64,000 bases of DNA from Bacteroidaceae bacterium (GTDB lineage: Bacteria > Bacteroidota > Bacteroidia > Bacteroidales > Bacteroidaceae), in the NCBI GenBank assembly GCA_900771425.1, contig CAAGNV010000051.1, positions 1-64,000 of the forward strand. The letters are read 5' to 3'. Below, piece after piece: positions 35,887 to 45,371 of this stretch. Position numbers and translations under genes: made by a program. The notes below the pieces were generated by a model, which saw nothing but the letters and a program-made list of their open reading frames with translations, ran no database searches and had not been told where the DNA came from. Position 1 is the first letter of the stretch; each line of letters opens with the position of its first letter.

Positions 35887-38520
35887 TTAGAATTCCTGTC
35901 CGAGCACGAAGTGGAACTGGCTGCCGCCGTATGATGAACTGCCGAACACCTTGTCGAAACCGTATGCCCAGTCGATACCCATCATTCCCACCATAGGGAG
36001 GAAGATGCGGACACCGGCTCCGGCTGAACGCTTCATTGCGAATGGATTGAACTTCTTGATGTCGCTCCATGCGTTACCACCTTCGAGGAATGCGAGTGCA
36101 TAGATGTTGGTTGACGTCTCGAGCATGAGAGGGTAGCGAAGCTCAAGCGTCATGCGGGTATATGCGTAACCTTCGTTTCCGATGCTTGGAGTGAGTGCTC
36201 CGTTGTCGTAACCACGAAGTCCGATGGTCTCTGAATAGTAACTGGTAGAGTAGCCCGACATACCGTCACCTCCGACATAGAAGGTCTCGAACGGTGAACG
36301 CTTGTACTTGTTGTAGTGACCGAGGAATCCGGCATCCAGACGGGTCATGAGCACGAAACACTTCGTACCTTTCGAGAGTGGAGTGAAGAACTTGGAGTTG
36401 AACTTCCACTTGTGGTATTCAATCCAGCGATATTTCTTCTGAAGGTCGTGCTGGTAGTTGGCATCGGCATAACTGGTCGCCATGTTCTTGTAGTCAACTC
36501 CGTCGAAAAGTGAATATGGAGGCGTGGCTGATACTGACAGCGATATCTCGGAACCGCTTCGTGGATAGATAGGGCTGTTGGTTGAGCGGCGTGAGAGTTG
36601 CAGAGTGAGGTTGATGTTGTTACAGTTACCATTGCTGATGATGAAGTACTCCCAGTCTTTCAGCATATAGCGGGTGTAAGAGAGCTGTGCCATGAAACTG
36701 AAGTTGTTGTCAGGCCATGTGAGTCGCTTACCCCAACCGATAGAGAGTCCGAACAACTGGATGTACTTGTCAGGATCATAGAATGACGAGTAATTATTAT
36801 AGTATGAGTTGTTGTAGTTGCCATAACCGTAGAGCATAGAGTAGTAGCTGTTGTAGTACGAACTGTTGTAGTACGAACTGCTGATGTCGGTCTGGCGTGA
36901 ATAGAATGCTGAGATTGACAGTTGGTTAGGACGCTTACGACCGAACCAGTTGTCCATGAACGAAGCACTGATCTGGTGATAGTAGCTACCGTTGGACGAA
37001 CCGCTGATTTCGAACTGTTGACCGTCGCCCTGAGGTATGATGCCACGGCGGTTCTTGCCGAATATGTTGCGCATTGAGAAGTTTGTGAACTTCAGTCCGA
37101 CCTTACCGATGAGACCGGTCTGACCCCAACCGAGTGAGAGTTCAACCTGGTCGGACGACTTTGGTACGAGTGCCACGCCTACATCGACTGTACTGCTTTC
37201 CGGGTGCTGTTCGATTTTTGGCACCGTACTTTGCTCAGGGTCGAAGTATGGCATCTGACCAATCTGCATGAATGTCTGCTTGAGTGCGTCCATGCTGAAC
37301 AGGTCACCTGGCTTGATGTCCAATTCACGGCGTACAACTTCTTCATATACACGGTCGTTGCCGTAGATGGTCACTTTGTTGATGCGGCCTTGCTGCCCTT
37401 CGGTGATACGGATTTCGAGGTCGATGGAGTCACCGTCAACTTCGACTTCTACAGGATCGACATAACCGAATACGTAACCTTGGTTATAGAGCTGGTTGAA
37501 TACTGCGTCGTCATCGCTTCTGAGGCGCTTTTCTATGAGTACGCTGTTGTAGATGTCGCCGCTCTTCATTCCAAGCAACGTGTTGAGCGCTTCACTGCTA
37601 AACAATGTGTTACCTACCCAACTGACATCGCGCAGATAATACTTCTGACCTTCGTCAATGTTGATATAGACATCAACGAGGTTGTTGCCGAGATCGACCA
37701 CGCTGTCGGATGTAATCAATGCGTCGCGGTAACCGAGTTCGTTATACTTCTCGATAACTCGTTTCTTGTCGTCGTTGTACTTGTCATCAACGAATTTCTT
37801 CGCTTTGAACAGACTCTTGAAACCTTTCTCGTTGGTCTTCTTCAACAGACCGCCTGAGAAGAATCCACCCATGAACTTCTTGCGTGGAATGGCATTGTTA
37901 CCTGTTATATATATGTGGTTTACCTTGACTTTCTCATGTTTGTCGATGTTGACATCTACAATGAGCTGGCCGTTGTTGGCAATGTCGTCGCGTTGCAGAA
38001 TCTCAACGTCGGCGTTCTTGAAGCCTTTCTCGTCGTAGTATCTCTTGATGAGGCGCTTTGCACGGTCAATCTTGTTAGGTGTCATCTGCGTACCTTTCAC
38101 CAGACCCATCTTTTCCTTGAGGTCGTCCACTTCGGTCTTCTTCACTCCGTTGATGTTGATTTCTGAAATCTTGGGACGTGTGGCAAGTGTGATGCGGAGG
38201 AACACGCTGTCGTCTCGTATCTCGTCGGCTTCGATTCGTACGTCTGAGAACAGTCCGTGCTTCCAATAACGCTTCACGGCATCGGATATCTCTGTGCCTG
38301 GTACCATCACGACATCACCCACGTTGAGTCCGGAAATGCCTATCAGTACGTAATCTTCAAATTCCTTGACGCCTTCGACCTTGATGCCGCCGATGATGAG
38401 TTTGCGAGGCTGACCGTAGATTACGGTTGGCTTGGTGTCCTGTGCGTATATGTTGGTGAGGCTTGTAAACTGTAACAAGCCTACAAGCATGAATACAATG
38501 CTATATATTTTTTTCTTCAT
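35887..38520 (-). CDS. bamA: Outer membrane assembly factor BamA
   Basis: An 877-aa Omp85 protein that inserts beta-barrel proteins into the outer membrane. Signal peptide 1-26 (ending NIYAQ), then five POTRA domains starting near IGGIKVEGVKEFEDYV, ISEININGVKKTEVD, VNHIYITGNN, LRDVSWVGNT and INKVTIYGND, then the barrel. The barrel ends with FHFVLGQEF, including the terminal Phe. Residues about 544-582, in the barrel, form a Tyr/Asn/Ser-rich insertion with a tandem 15-bp DNA repeat. The gene lies between uppS and two OmpH chaperones, the standard phylum arrangement. Essential for envelope growth. Confidence 0.97.
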   Translation of the reverse strand: MKKKIYSIVFMLVGLLQFTSLTNIYAQDTKPTVIYGQPRKLIIGGIKVEGVKEFEDYVLIGISGLNVGDVVMVPGTEISDAVKRYWKHGLFSDVRIEADEIRDDSVFLRITLATRPKISEININGVKKTEVDDLKEKMGLVKGTQMTPNKIDRAKRLIKRYYDEKGFKNADVEILQRDDIANNGQLIVDVNIDKHEKVKVNHIYITGNNAIPRKKFMGGFFSGGLLKKTNEKGFKSLFKAKKFVDDKYNDDKKRVIEKYNELGYRDALITSDSVVDLGNNLVDVYINIDEGQKYYLRDVSWVGNTLFSSEALNTLLGMKSGDIYNSVLIEKRLRSDDDAVFNQLYNQGYVFGYVDPVEVEVDGDSIDLEIRITEGQQGRINKVTIYGNDRVYEEVVRRELDIKPGDLFSMDALKQTFMQIGQMPYFDPEQSTVPKIEQHPESSTVDVGVALVPKSSDQVELSLGWGQTGLIGKVGLKFTNFSMRNIFGKNRRGIIPQGDGQQFEISGSSNGSYYHQISASFMDNWFGRKRPNQLSISAFYSRQTDISSSYYNSSYYNSYYSMLYGYGNYNNSYYNNYSSFYDPDKYIQLFGLSIGWGKRLTWPDNNFSFMAQLSYTRYMLKDWEYFIISNGNCNNINLTLQLSRRSTNSPIYPRSGSEISLSVSATPPYSLFDGVDYKNMATSYADANYQHDLQKKYRWIEYHKWKFNSKFFTPLSKGTKCFVLMTRLDAGFLGHYNKYKRSPFETFYVGGDGMSGYSTSYYSETIGLRGYDNGALTPSIGNEGYAYTRMTLELRYPLMLETSTNIYALAFLEGGNAWSDIKKFNPFAMKRSAGAGVRIFLPMVGMMGIDWAYGFDKVFGSSSYGGSQFHFVLGQEF
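36850..36879. repeat. 15-bp tandem repeat inside bamA
   Basis: GTTGTAGTACGAACT occurs twice head to tail (36850-36864, 36865-36879). It encodes SSYYN-type repeats in the barrel. Being in frame (15 bp), copy changes would lengthen or shorten the loop without a frameshift. Confidence 0.85.
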
Positions 38521-38580
38521 AATCTAATTGTTACTGTCGGTGCTATCGGCTGTTGTACTGTCGAACAATCAATCCCTGCA

Positions 38581-39321
38581 TCACTTGTTACTCTTTACTT
38601 GTTCGCCTGTCTTGCCGAATCTACGCTGGCGACTCTGATAGTCAACTATGGCCTTGTACAGTTGTTCTTCGTCGAACTCAGGCCAATAGACGTCGGTGAA
38701 GTAGAGTTCGGAGTATGCGCTCTGCCAAAGCAGGTAGTTGCTCAGACGCTGCTCGCCTCCGGTACGTATCATCAGTTCGGGGTCTGGCATGAAGTTGGTC
38801 TCCAGATGTTCGTTGATGACTTGCTCGTTGATGTCGCTGCTCTTCAGTTTTCCTTGTTCTACCTCTGCGGCGATGTCCTGCAAGGCCTTGGTGATTTCCC
38901 ATTTTGAGGAGTAACTGAGTGCTACTACCATGCACGTGCCGGTGTTCTTTGCCGTATGCTCGGCGAGTCCCTTGACTGCTTCCTGAACGATGGTCGGTAG
39001 CCGCTTTGTGTCGCCGATGACGCGGAAACGGCAGTTGTTCTGTATGAACGTGTCTTCGTCAAGGTGCTGTAGCAACAATGCCATGAGTGCTGATATCTCG
39101 TCGGCTGGGCGTTTCCAGTTCTCTGTCGAGAATGTGTATAAAGTGAGGTAGTCGATGCCGAGTCTTGTGGCACATTCCATGATGGTGTGTACCTGCTGGG
39201 CTCCCTGTGCGTGGCCGAAGGTGCGTTCTTTGCCTTGTTGCTGTGCCCAGCGTCCGTTGCCGTCCATGATGATGGCAATGTGACGTGGCAGTCGGTTCAT
39301 GTCAACTTGTTCTTTATACAT
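38581..39321 (-). CDS. uppS: Isoprenyl (undecaprenyl) diphosphate synthase
   Basis: A 246-aa cis-prenyltransferase that makes undecaprenyl diphosphate, the lipid carrier for peptidoglycan and for the polysaccharides made elsewhere in this window. Signature [13 protein letters not shown] (Asp20 catalytic), then [19 protein letters not shown] and the C-terminal [30 protein letters not shown]. The ATG at 39321 and a later in-frame ATG seven codons downstream are both usable. Lies between the DUF6089 gene and bamA in a minus operon. Confidence 0.96.
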   Translation of the reverse strand: MYKEQVDMNRLPRHIAIIMDGNGRWAQQQGKERTFGHAQGAQQVHTIMECATRLGIDYLTLYTFSTENWKRPADEISALMALLLQHLDEDTFIQNNCRFRVIGDTKRLPTIVQEAVKGLAEHTAKNTGTCMVVALSYSSKWEITKALQDIAAEVEQGKLKSSDINEQVINEHLETNFMPDPELMIRTGGEQRLSNYLLWQSAYSELYFTDVYWPEFDEEQLYKAIVDYQSRQRRFGKTGEQVKSNK

Positions 39322-39338
39322 ATTGTGTATTTGATTTT

Positions 39339-40037
39339 TCAGTCGTTATTGCATTTACGGTATTTCGGACAGATGTCGTATGACACGTATAACATCGTTG
39401 TGATGTATGAGTCCTTGTTCTTGAGGAAACCGCTCTTGATGTTGTATGGGTCGCTGATGCCGTCGAGTTCGTCGGTCATGCTGAAGTGTATTGCCCAGTC
39501 GAAGCCTACGTTCAGTCGGTCCCTGAGCTTGTACTTTACTCCGCAGCCGAATGGTATGTTGGCAGAGAAGGTGCTGTTGCCGTATGTGAATCCGAATCCG
39601 AGTGCTATGTATGGCGTGAGTCGGTGTGTGCCCTTGTAACTGCGTCCTGTGCCGTAGCCCCAGAAGTTGAGTTCATACATGCCGCTGCAGTCCACGAGCG
39701 TATTGTCGAATTTCCACTCTTGTCCTTCGATGTCAGGGAACTTGTTGCCGGTGTTCATGGCGTCGCCGCTTACTTTGGTGAACATGAGGTCGCCTTTCAG
39801 TGCCATGCGTGGGTTGATGTTCCATCTGCCGAGCAACGATACTCCTAATTCGTTATGTTTGTATGGGTGTGAATAGTCGGCATCGCCCATGTATGAACCG
39901 AGTCCGAGCATTCCGCCCACTTCGTATTTGTATTCCAACTCCTGCGCACTGGCTGTCGCTGCCTTGACCATGAGCATGATAAGGAGCGTGAGCAAGTATG
40001 TCGGCCTGTGTCTGTACATATCCGTGGAGTTGGTCAT
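39339..40037 (-). CDS. DUF6089 family outer-membrane protein
   Basis: A 232-aa exported protein. A signal-like hydrophobic segment ([18 protein letters not shown]) is followed by a small beta-barrel: [43 protein letters not shown] and a C-terminal [22 protein letters not shown]. These match the DUF6089 family that sits directly before uppS and bamA across Bacteroidales. Function is unknown; location suggests an envelope-assembly role. An internal Met (residue 7) could be the true start. Confidence 0.85.
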   Translation of the reverse strand: MTNSTDMYRHRPTYLLTLLIMLMVKAATASAQELEYKYEVGGMLGLGSYMGDADYSHPYKHNELGVSLLGRWNINPRMALKGDLMFTKVSGDAMNTGNKFPDIEGQEWKFDNTLVDCSGMYELNFWGYGTGRSYKGTHRLTPYIALGFGFTYGNSTFSANIPFGCGVKYKLRDRLNVGFDWAIHFSMTDELDGISDPYNIKSGFLKNKDSYITTMLYVSYDICPKYRKCNND

Positions 40038-40049
40038 TTAGTGGTTTTC

Positions 40050-41375
40050 TTATTTGAGTGTGCCTTTCCACACTTTTGCCGGTGTACCGCTTTGTAGCAT
40101 CCACACGTTGTTGCCCATGACTGTTATGGATGTTGGTGCTGATGCTTCCATCTCGCTTGGTACAAATGCGTATGTGGTCATCTGGTGCCATGTGATACCG
40201 TTGTCGTCAGAGGCGAAGAACTGGTGTGTTCCCTTCCCATAGTCAGCAACGTATGCGATGCTCTGACCGTTTATGCGCATGAGTTTCACATAGTCGCCGT
40301 GTGGCAGTGGATATGAGTTGTCGGTGGTGACTTGTATGTAGTTCCACTGTTGGTCGCTCGACTTGTCGGCAGATGATATTTTATACCATACAACGGCTCC
40401 GTCGGCATAGCTTGGTGTGGTGCCTGCCATGATTACGTTGTTGATGGTGCTGTTTGTCTTGGTCGAGTATGCGATGCTGCTGATGTTGGCTTCTGGCAGC
40501 ATGTTGATGTCGGATGTCCCGTTGATGGTCCATGTACTGAGGTCGGTGCTGCTCAGTATCTTGCCGTCGCGAAGTATGTAGATGTAGTCTGCGTCGGCCG
40601 CAAGCATACGGTCGGCTGTGGCTGATGTAGATGTCCAGTCAGTGGCATTGGCTGACGTGAATATCTGCTTGTTGCTGTCGATGGCATAGAATGCATCATG
40701 GAACTGTGTGATATTGTCGATGTCTATCTCTGCCTTGGCTGTGTCTGAAGTCCATGTCGTTCCGTTGCTTGAAGTAGAGACGATGACTTTGCCGTCTTCG
40801 TTCTTGGCGAATACGTAGAGTTGGCTGTCGTTGCTGAAAAGGCGGTGTGTGCCGTTGATGCTGAGGTCTTGCTGTGGAAGTGTTTCCCACATGAGCGAAT
40901 CGACGTCGTTTTCGTTCTTGTTGATGCTGACGACATAGCGCTTTGAACTGATGCCGTCGCTGGCTACTGCGAGCAGTTCAACTGGGTTGGTGAAGTCGAT
41001 GGAGTCCTTGCCGCTTGTCAGGTAGTAGTATGCGTTGTCAAGAAGTACGTAAACCTGGCCGTAAGACGAGAAGTTCGGGACGACGTGTGTCAGGTCGGTC
41101 CAGTGTGGCAGTGAGTCTATCGATGTGATTCTGCCTGATGTCTGGTCGATATTGAACTTGACTTCGCTGCCGCTGATGGTCAGGTAGTATGTGCTGTCGT
41201 TGCCTGCATGGTTGACGGTGTTGATGCCGCTCTTGATGTCGTTCACCGAGAATGTCATTATTGCACATTCTGGTGTCTTGATTGTTTCCTCTTCGTCGCC
41301 GAGGCATGATGTAACGGTCAGCGCAGCACTCATGACGAGTACTGCCAGGATTATATGTTTCATTATATGTTTCAT
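40050..41375 (-). CDS. DUF6242-like lipoprotein
   Basis: A 441-aa lipoprotein. The signal MKHIMKHIILAVLVMSAALTV leads to lipobox TSC followed by LGDEEE, an acidic lipoprotein export-type sequence often linked with surface exposure in Bacteroidota. The N-terminal domain (YYLTISGSEVKFNIDQTSGRI) and the repeated Trp-rich beta-propeller-like blades (SNGTTWTSDTA, ANATDWTSTSATA, STDLSTWTINGTS, DDNGITWHQMT) fit DUF6242 proteins. Blade repeats with Ser/Asp-box character suggest ligand binding. It ends 12 bases before the DUF6089 gene and may lead that operon. Confidence 0.78.
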   Translation of the reverse strand: MKHIMKHIILAVLVMSAALTVTSCLGDEEETIKTPECAIMTFSVNDIKSGINTVNHAGNDSTYYLTISGSEVKFNIDQTSGRITSIDSLPHWTDLTHVVPNFSSYGQVYVLLDNAYYYLTSGKDSIDFTNPVELLAVASDGISSKRYVVSINKNENDVDSLMWETLPQQDLSINGTHRLFSNDSQLYVFAKNEDGKVIVSTSSNGTTWTSDTAKAEIDIDNITQFHDAFYAIDSNKQIFTSANATDWTSTSATADRMLAADADYIYILRDGKILSSTDLSTWTINGTSDINMLPEANISSIAYSTKTNSTINNVIMAGTTPSYADGAVVWYKISSADKSSDQQWNYIQVTTDNSYPLPHGDYVKLMRINGQSIAYVADYGKGTHQFFASDDNGITWHQMTTYAFVPSEMEASAPTSITVMGNNVWMLQSGTPAKVWKGTLK

Positions 41376-41453
41376 TGTTTGAGATATTGTTTTTTTGCGT
41401 TGCCAGTCCGTCAACTGACATGTGCGGACTATGCATGATACATAAATAACGTG

Positions 41454-41461
41454 CAAAAATA
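41454..41461 (-). promoter_or_regulatory. Promoter box before DUF6242-like gene
   Basis: TATTTTTG on the minus strand fits TAnnTTTG and lies about 79 nt from the ATG at 41375. It could serve the whole DUF6242-DUF6089-uppS-bamA-OmpH operon. Confidence 0.55.
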
Positions 41462-41671
41462 CGAACTATTTTGCGATAGACGAACAATATCTGTCACTTT
41501 TAATGTTTTTTAGGGATTTTTTATGTTGTTTTAAGGCTATTTGCCTTTTTTTATAAGGTGTTGAGGACAACGGCGGTGGTGCCTGGCACGGTGGCTGATT
41601 GACGTCGGTGGACTGAAAAATAGGTGTTGTGGTGGTTACCGGAGTGCCATGCCGGCAGTAGTGTATAAATA

Positions 41672-41708
41672 CGACTGCCCGCATCCGATAGGAGGAAGCG
41701 GGCAGTCG
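41672..41708 (-). terminator. Hairpin after small barrel gene
   Basis: Perfect 11-bp stem CGACTGCCCGC (41672-41682) and GCGGGCAGTCG (41698-41708), 33 bases past the stop of the gene at 41741. No T-run, but AT-rich on the minus-strand side. The rest of 41376-41740 shows no gene. Confidence 0.7.
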
Positions 41709-41740
41709 GTTATTGTGTTTCTGTGGGTCGGCAGTAGTGA

Positions 41741-42223
41741 TTAGAAATAGATGCCGATTCCGCATTTCAGACCAAATTCGCTCTTGTGAGAGAAGTCGGT
41801 GAGGCTGAGGTCGAAATATACTGATGGCTCTACCGTGATGTATCGGTTGAGGAAGTAGCAGTAGCCAACTTCTGGAGTGACTTGCAGGTCGTTGTTGCTG
41901 TTGAAGAGGTGGCGGTACTTGAGTCCTGCTGCGAGGAACAGGCCGTTCTGCTCGATGTAGTAGCGTCCTTTTGCCCCGAGTACAAATTCGTTGAGGTTGC
42001 CGTTAGATGTATTCACGCCTACTTCTCCGAGTACCATAAGGTCGCGCTCGACGAAATATCCGGCATTGCCGTTAAGTCCGAAGGCAAAATCCTTCATGTC
42101 GCTGAATGAGAGGTTGAGGCCTGTAAGCGAAGCACCTACGTACTTCTTTCCTTTTTCAAACTGTGCTGATGCGCTCTGGATCATTGCCAGTGCGAGCACG
42201 AGTGTCAATAATACTTTTTTCAT
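41741..42223 (-). CDS. Small outer-membrane beta-barrel protein
   Basis: A 160-aa exported protein with signal peptide MKKVLLTLVLALAMIQSASAQ (1-21) and about eight amphipathic strands (YVGASLTGLNLSFS, GYFVERDLMVLGEVGV, LFLAAGLKYRHLF, YITVEPSVYFDLSL), ending in FGLKCGIGIYF with a terminal Phe. This is the porin-family/OmpX-like small barrel common in Bacteroidota. Ligand or role unknown. It is followed by a clear hairpin and preceded by the small membrane protein gene at 42261. Confidence 0.85.
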   Translation of the reverse strand: MKKVLLTLVLALAMIQSASAQFEKGKKYVGASLTGLNLSFSDMKDFAFGLNGNAGYFVERDLMVLGEVGVNTSNGNLNEFVLGAKGRYYIEQNGLFLAAGLKYRHLFNSNNDLQVTPEVGYCYFLNRYITVEPSVYFDLSLTDFSHKSEFGLKCGIGIYF

Positions 42224-42260
42224 AAGTTTAGGTTTTTTGTGGGTTTTAGTTGTATGACAA

Positions 42261-42467
42261 TTAAGTTGTTTCTTTGTCTTCGGATTCGCGTTTGTGAGCC
42301 AATTTCTGTTTCTTCCTGAGTGACCAGAAGAGTCCTGCCACGATGACGGTGAACACTCCCATATTTGGCAAGTTGTGCATCCATGAGTTGTACTCTATGC
42401 CGTCGTATATGTAAACTGCTGCTCCTGCCAAGAACAGTAGGGCGGGCAACCAGGTTGATTTCTTCAT
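42261..42467 (-). CDS. Small two-helix membrane protein
   Basis: A 68-aa protein with two hydrophobic stretches (WLPALLFLAGAAVYIYDGI and NMGVFTVIVAGLFWSLRKK) and a charged C-terminal tail (KRESEDKETT). No family recognised. It lies 17 bases after the HAD phosphatase stop, in the same direction, which supports co-transcription with HAD and purU. Confidence 0.7.
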   Translation of the reverse strand: MKKSTWLPALLFLAGAAVYIYDGIEYNSWMHNLPNMGVFTVIVAGLFWSLRKKQKLAHKRESEDKETT

Positions 42468-42484
42468 TCTTGGGTTCTGTGATG

Positions 42485-43156
42485 TTATAGCGAATTGATT
42501 AATCGTGTGATGTTGTGGCTGAGTTCTGTCATTGAGTGGAAGAGTATGTCGGCTCCGCTTTCGAGGAGTGCCTCGTCGGGCAGTGGACCTGTGTTGACTG
42601 CAACTACGAAACAGCCTGCACCGTGTCCTGCCTGTACTCCTAACGGCGCATTTTCGACGACTATGGCTTGGTCGGCTGTTACTCCTGCTTTTTTCAGTCC
42701 CATGAGGTACGGTTCAGGGTTTGGCTTGCCGTATTTCACGTCTTTGGCACATACCATCCAGTCGTGGTGAAACAGTCCTGGAAAGTTCTGTTCTATGCGC
42801 TCGAGCAGGCTTTGTTGTCCCGAACCGGTGACGATGATTGGGGTGATGCCGCACTGCCGTACTGCCTGTACTGCTTCGAGTGCTCCTACCATCCTTTCTG
42901 GTTTTGGAAATTCGTTGAAGTACTGGCTTTTACGTGCGTATATACGTTTGCATTCTTCTTCGTCGGCGGGGCGGCCAAACTGTCGTTGTGTCACTATGTT
43001 GATGGTGCCGCTGCCTGTGCGTCCTTCGTGAATGAATGCTTCTGGTTCGGGTAGGTCAAGACCGAAGTCTGCCATGGCGCGGTGCCAACTTTTTGCGTGG
43101 TATGGCATGGAGTCGAACAACACTCCGTCCATGTCGAACATAACGAGTTTCTTCAT
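42485..43156 (-). CDS. HAD superfamily phosphatase
   Basis: A 223-aa haloacid-dehalogenase hydrolase of the beta-phosphoglucomutase-like subclass with a helical cap. Motif I DMDGVLFDS (nucleophile Asp8, acid/base Asp10), motif II VTGSG, motif III Lys in KYGKPNPEPY, motif IV VVENAPLGVQAG. It probably removes phosphate from a small sugar phosphate or interconverts one; the substrate cannot be read. Its start overlaps the purU stop by one base (TGATG), so the two are translationally coupled though no shared pathway is obvious. Confidence 0.9.
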   Translation of the reverse strand: MKKLVMFDMDGVLFDSMPYHAKSWHRAMADFGLDLPEPEAFIHEGRTGSGTINIVTQRQFGRPADEEECKRIYARKSQYFNEFPKPERMVGALEAVQAVRQCGITPIIVTGSGQQSLLERIEQNFPGLFHHDWMVCAKDVKYGKPNPEPYLMGLKKAGVTADQAIVVENAPLGVQAGHGAGCFVVAVNTGPLPDEALLESGADILFHSMTELSHNITRLINSL

Positions 43157-44022
43157 CAGCTGAATATTACTGTCTTGTTCTTGTATGTGAGTATCTTGCG
43201 CTCGATGTGCTTTGTCACGGCACGGCTGAGTACTATCTTCTCAAGGTCCTTGCCCTTGAGCTTGAGACTGTCGGGTGTGTCCTTGTGTGTTATGCGTACA
43301 ACATCCTGCTCGATGATAGGTCCGGCGTCGAGTTCGGCAGTGACGTAATGGCTTGTGGCTCCGATGATTTTCACACCGCGCTCGTATGCTTGGTCGTATG
43401 GTCGTGCTCCGATGAATGCCGGTAGGAACGAGTGGTGTATGTTGATGATGTGGTTAGGATATGCTTCGATGAGCTTATCACTGAGTATCTGCATGTAACG
43501 TGCCAGAACGATGAATGTGATGTGCTCCTTCTCCATCAGTTCCATTTCGGCGCGCTCCACCTCTTCCTTGTTCGAGTGATCCTTGTTGATTGACCACACG
43601 TAGTATGGTATGTCGAACTGCTCGGCAACGTATCGCAGGTCTTCGTGATTACTGATGATGCAAGGTATGTCGATGTTCCATTCGCCAGCCTTGTAGCGGG
43701 CCAGAATGTCATAGATGCAGTGATTCATTTTGCTGACAAACAATGCCATGCGAGGCTTTACGTCGCTGTAGTAGATGTTGAAGTTCAGTTCGTAGCGCTC
43801 GCCGAACATGGTGTTGACGTACTCTTTGATCTTGTCGCGTGGAATGAGGAAGTCGGTTAGTTCCCATTCTATGCGCATGAAGAGTCTACGCTCGATGTTG
43901 TCAACGTATTGGTCGAGGTAAACGATGTTGCCGCGGTTGTCGGTGATGAATTTTGTTATGTCTGTGATGATTCCCTGTCGGTCAGGGCAGTGTAGCAGGA
44001 TGATTGCTGTCTCTTTTTGCAT
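43156..44022 (-). CDS. purU: Formyltetrahydrofolate deformylase
   Basis: A 288-aa enzyme that hydrolyses 10-formyl-THF to formate and THF, balancing one-carbon pools. N-terminal ACT domain (AIILLHCPDRQGIITDITKFI, residues about 5-85) and a formyltransferase-like C-terminal domain with NIHHSFLPAFIGARPY, GATSHYVTAELDAGPII and the catalytic Asn-His-Asp set. Length matches PurU rather than PurN (about 200 aa). A promoter box TAACTTTG lies 21 bases upstream. The window also has the stand-alone AICAR transformylase, another 10-formyl-THF user. Confidence 0.95.
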   Translation of the reverse strand: MQKETAIILLHCPDRQGIITDITKFITDNRGNIVYLDQYVDNIERRLFMRIEWELTDFLIPRDKIKEYVNTMFGERYELNFNIYYSDVKPRMALFVSKMNHCIYDILARYKAGEWNIDIPCIISNHEDLRYVAEQFDIPYYVWSINKDHSNKEEVERAEMELMEKEHITFIVLARYMQILSDKLIEAYPNHIINIHHSFLPAFIGARPYDQAYERGVKIIGATSHYVTAELDAGPIIEQDVVRITHKDTPDSLKLKGKDLEKIVLSRAVTKHIERKILTYKNKTVIFS

Positions 44023-44042
44023 TTGTCTTGACGTTTTGGCTA

Positions 44043-44050
44043 CAAAGTTA
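44043..44050 (-). promoter_or_regulatory. purU promoter box
   Basis: TAACTTTG on the minus strand, 20 nt before the ATG at 44022. The following AT-rich stretch to 44262 holds no recognised feature. Confidence 0.7.
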
Positions 44051-44262
44051 AGAAATAAATACGAATTATGAATTACTTAGTGCGAATAAATTGAAATAAT
44101 AAGGAGTAGGTGATTGCTAAACTGTGATAAATGGTCGATTTGTGCATTGTGGGTGGCGAATGAAACGGTGTGTTTCGTTCGATTTGTGTGTTCCTTCGTA
44201 CAAATTGAATGTGTGTCTGATGATTTTGAGGCAAAGCAGTTGGTCAGGTCAATTATTTTGCT

Positions 44263-44270
44263 TATGTTTG
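44263..44270 (+). promoter_or_regulatory. Promoter box of DUF3237 gene
   Basis: TATGTTTG fits TAnnTTTG and lies 55 nt upstream of the ATG at 44326. Confidence 0.6.
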
Positions 44271-44325
44271 CACTGGATTTTAAATACCTGCCGACCATTT
44301 TCAATCAATCAAATACATAAACGCT

Positions 44326-44835
44326 ATGAACAAGATTATTTCTTTGGCTGTCATGCTTTTCATGACACTGACTGCAAGCGCACAGTTTGGCGCGCCTGCA
44401 CCACAGGACATCACTCCTAAGTTGGAATTCGTATTGGAACTCCGTGTGAATATCGACGGCGCATTCTCTGTCGGCGAGACTCCTCACGGCGGACGCACCA
44501 TCATCCCTATCACTGGCGGTACGTTCGAGGGACCGAACATAAAAGGTACAATCCTTCCTGGCGGTGCTGACTATCAGATGGGTGGCAGCGTACAAGGCCG
44601 TACAGAGGTCGAGGCTATCTACTGCATCAAGACTGACGACGGCGTGAACATCCACATCCGCAACTGCGGACTTATCTACACTGGTCAGGGTGGTTTCTAT
44701 TTCGTGACATCACCTAAGTTCGAGGCTCCGGTTGACAGTAAATACGCATGGCTCAACAATGCCATCTACGTATGCAAGCCATCGTTCGGCGGTCAGAACG
44801 GCGCCCTCACACTCCGCGTGTGGAAGGTGATTTAA
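44326..44835 (+). CDS. Secreted DUF3237 family protein
   Basis: A 169-aa exported protein. Signal peptide MNKIISLAVMLFMTLTASAQ (1-20), then a beta-barrel-like DUF3237 domain: LEFVLELRVNIDGAFSVGETPHGGR, IPITGGTFEGPNIKGTILPGGADYQ, and YCIKTDDGVNIHIRNCG. DUF3237 proteins are mostly cytoplasmic and unassigned, so the signal peptide is worth noting. It is the only gene in a stretch otherwise filled by a repeat element; a hairpin follows the stop. Strong codon bias suggests good expression. Confidence 0.82.
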   Translation: MNKIISLAVMLFMTLTASAQFGAPAPQDITPKLEFVLELRVNIDGAFSVGETPHGGRTIIPITGGTFEGPNIKGTILPGGADYQMGGSVQGRTEVEAIYCIKTDDGVNIHIRNCGLIYTGQGGFYFVTSPKFEAPVDSKYAWLNNAIYVCKPSFGGQNGALTLRVWKVI

Positions 44836-44957
44836 TCGACAGATAATCATGATTGCAGCCGTAGTCGTGCAACTTTTCCGACTTACGCTGCGTCTATATA
44901 AGTGTTAGGTAATTTCTGTTTGATTGACAGGATTAATTAATACTTCGAAGTGAATAG

Positions 44958-44987
44958 CGAAAGGCAGTCCGTGAGGGTTGCCTTTCG
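44958..44987 (+). terminator. Hairpin after DUF3237 gene
   Basis: Perfect 9-bp stem CGAAAGGCA (44958-44966) and TGCCTTTCG (44979-44987), 122 bases past the stop. No long T-run. Confidence 0.55.
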
Positions 44988-45046
44988 TGTTGTACGGTCA
45001 ATCCTGACAGTTCCTTTGCCTACTCATGTGCCCCCTTTCACCTATT

Positions 45047-45371
45047 GCCGAAAATAGGACTTTTGTCATATTTGCTCATGGTCGATTCCCTCCTATAGGA
45101 AACGCAGCCAAATCTTCGGGTCTGAAGAACCAAATCTTATCGCCATAAGAACCAAATCTTATCGGTCGAAGAACCAAATCTTATTGCCCGAAGATTTGGC
45201 TGCGTTTTTGGGTACTGCTATGTACGGTGATTATCAGATACATACGAATCACCGTTTTTTACCTGTTTTACTGCTTGAATCCTTCCTTTTGGCGGACGTA
45301 AGGAAGAAGGCAAAAATAGGATTTTTGTCATATAGTTTCCTTTTTGTCGGGTAGTTGTCCCAAAAGTCGAA
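45047..45371 (-). repeat. Dispersed element, copy 3
   Basis: Full-length copy in the opposite orientation to copies 1 and 2. Outer repeats at 45047-45071 and 45309-45333, plus the extra outer segment to 45371 (ending CAAAAGTCGAA) that matches the left end of copy 1. Inner inverted repeats GCAGCCAAATCTTCGGG (45104-45120) and CCCGAAGATTTGGCTGC (45187-45203) are perfect over 17 bp and enclose three AAGAACCAAATCTTA units. The spacer with TGATTATCAGA is on the right, as expected for reversal of the whole element. Confidence 0.92.
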
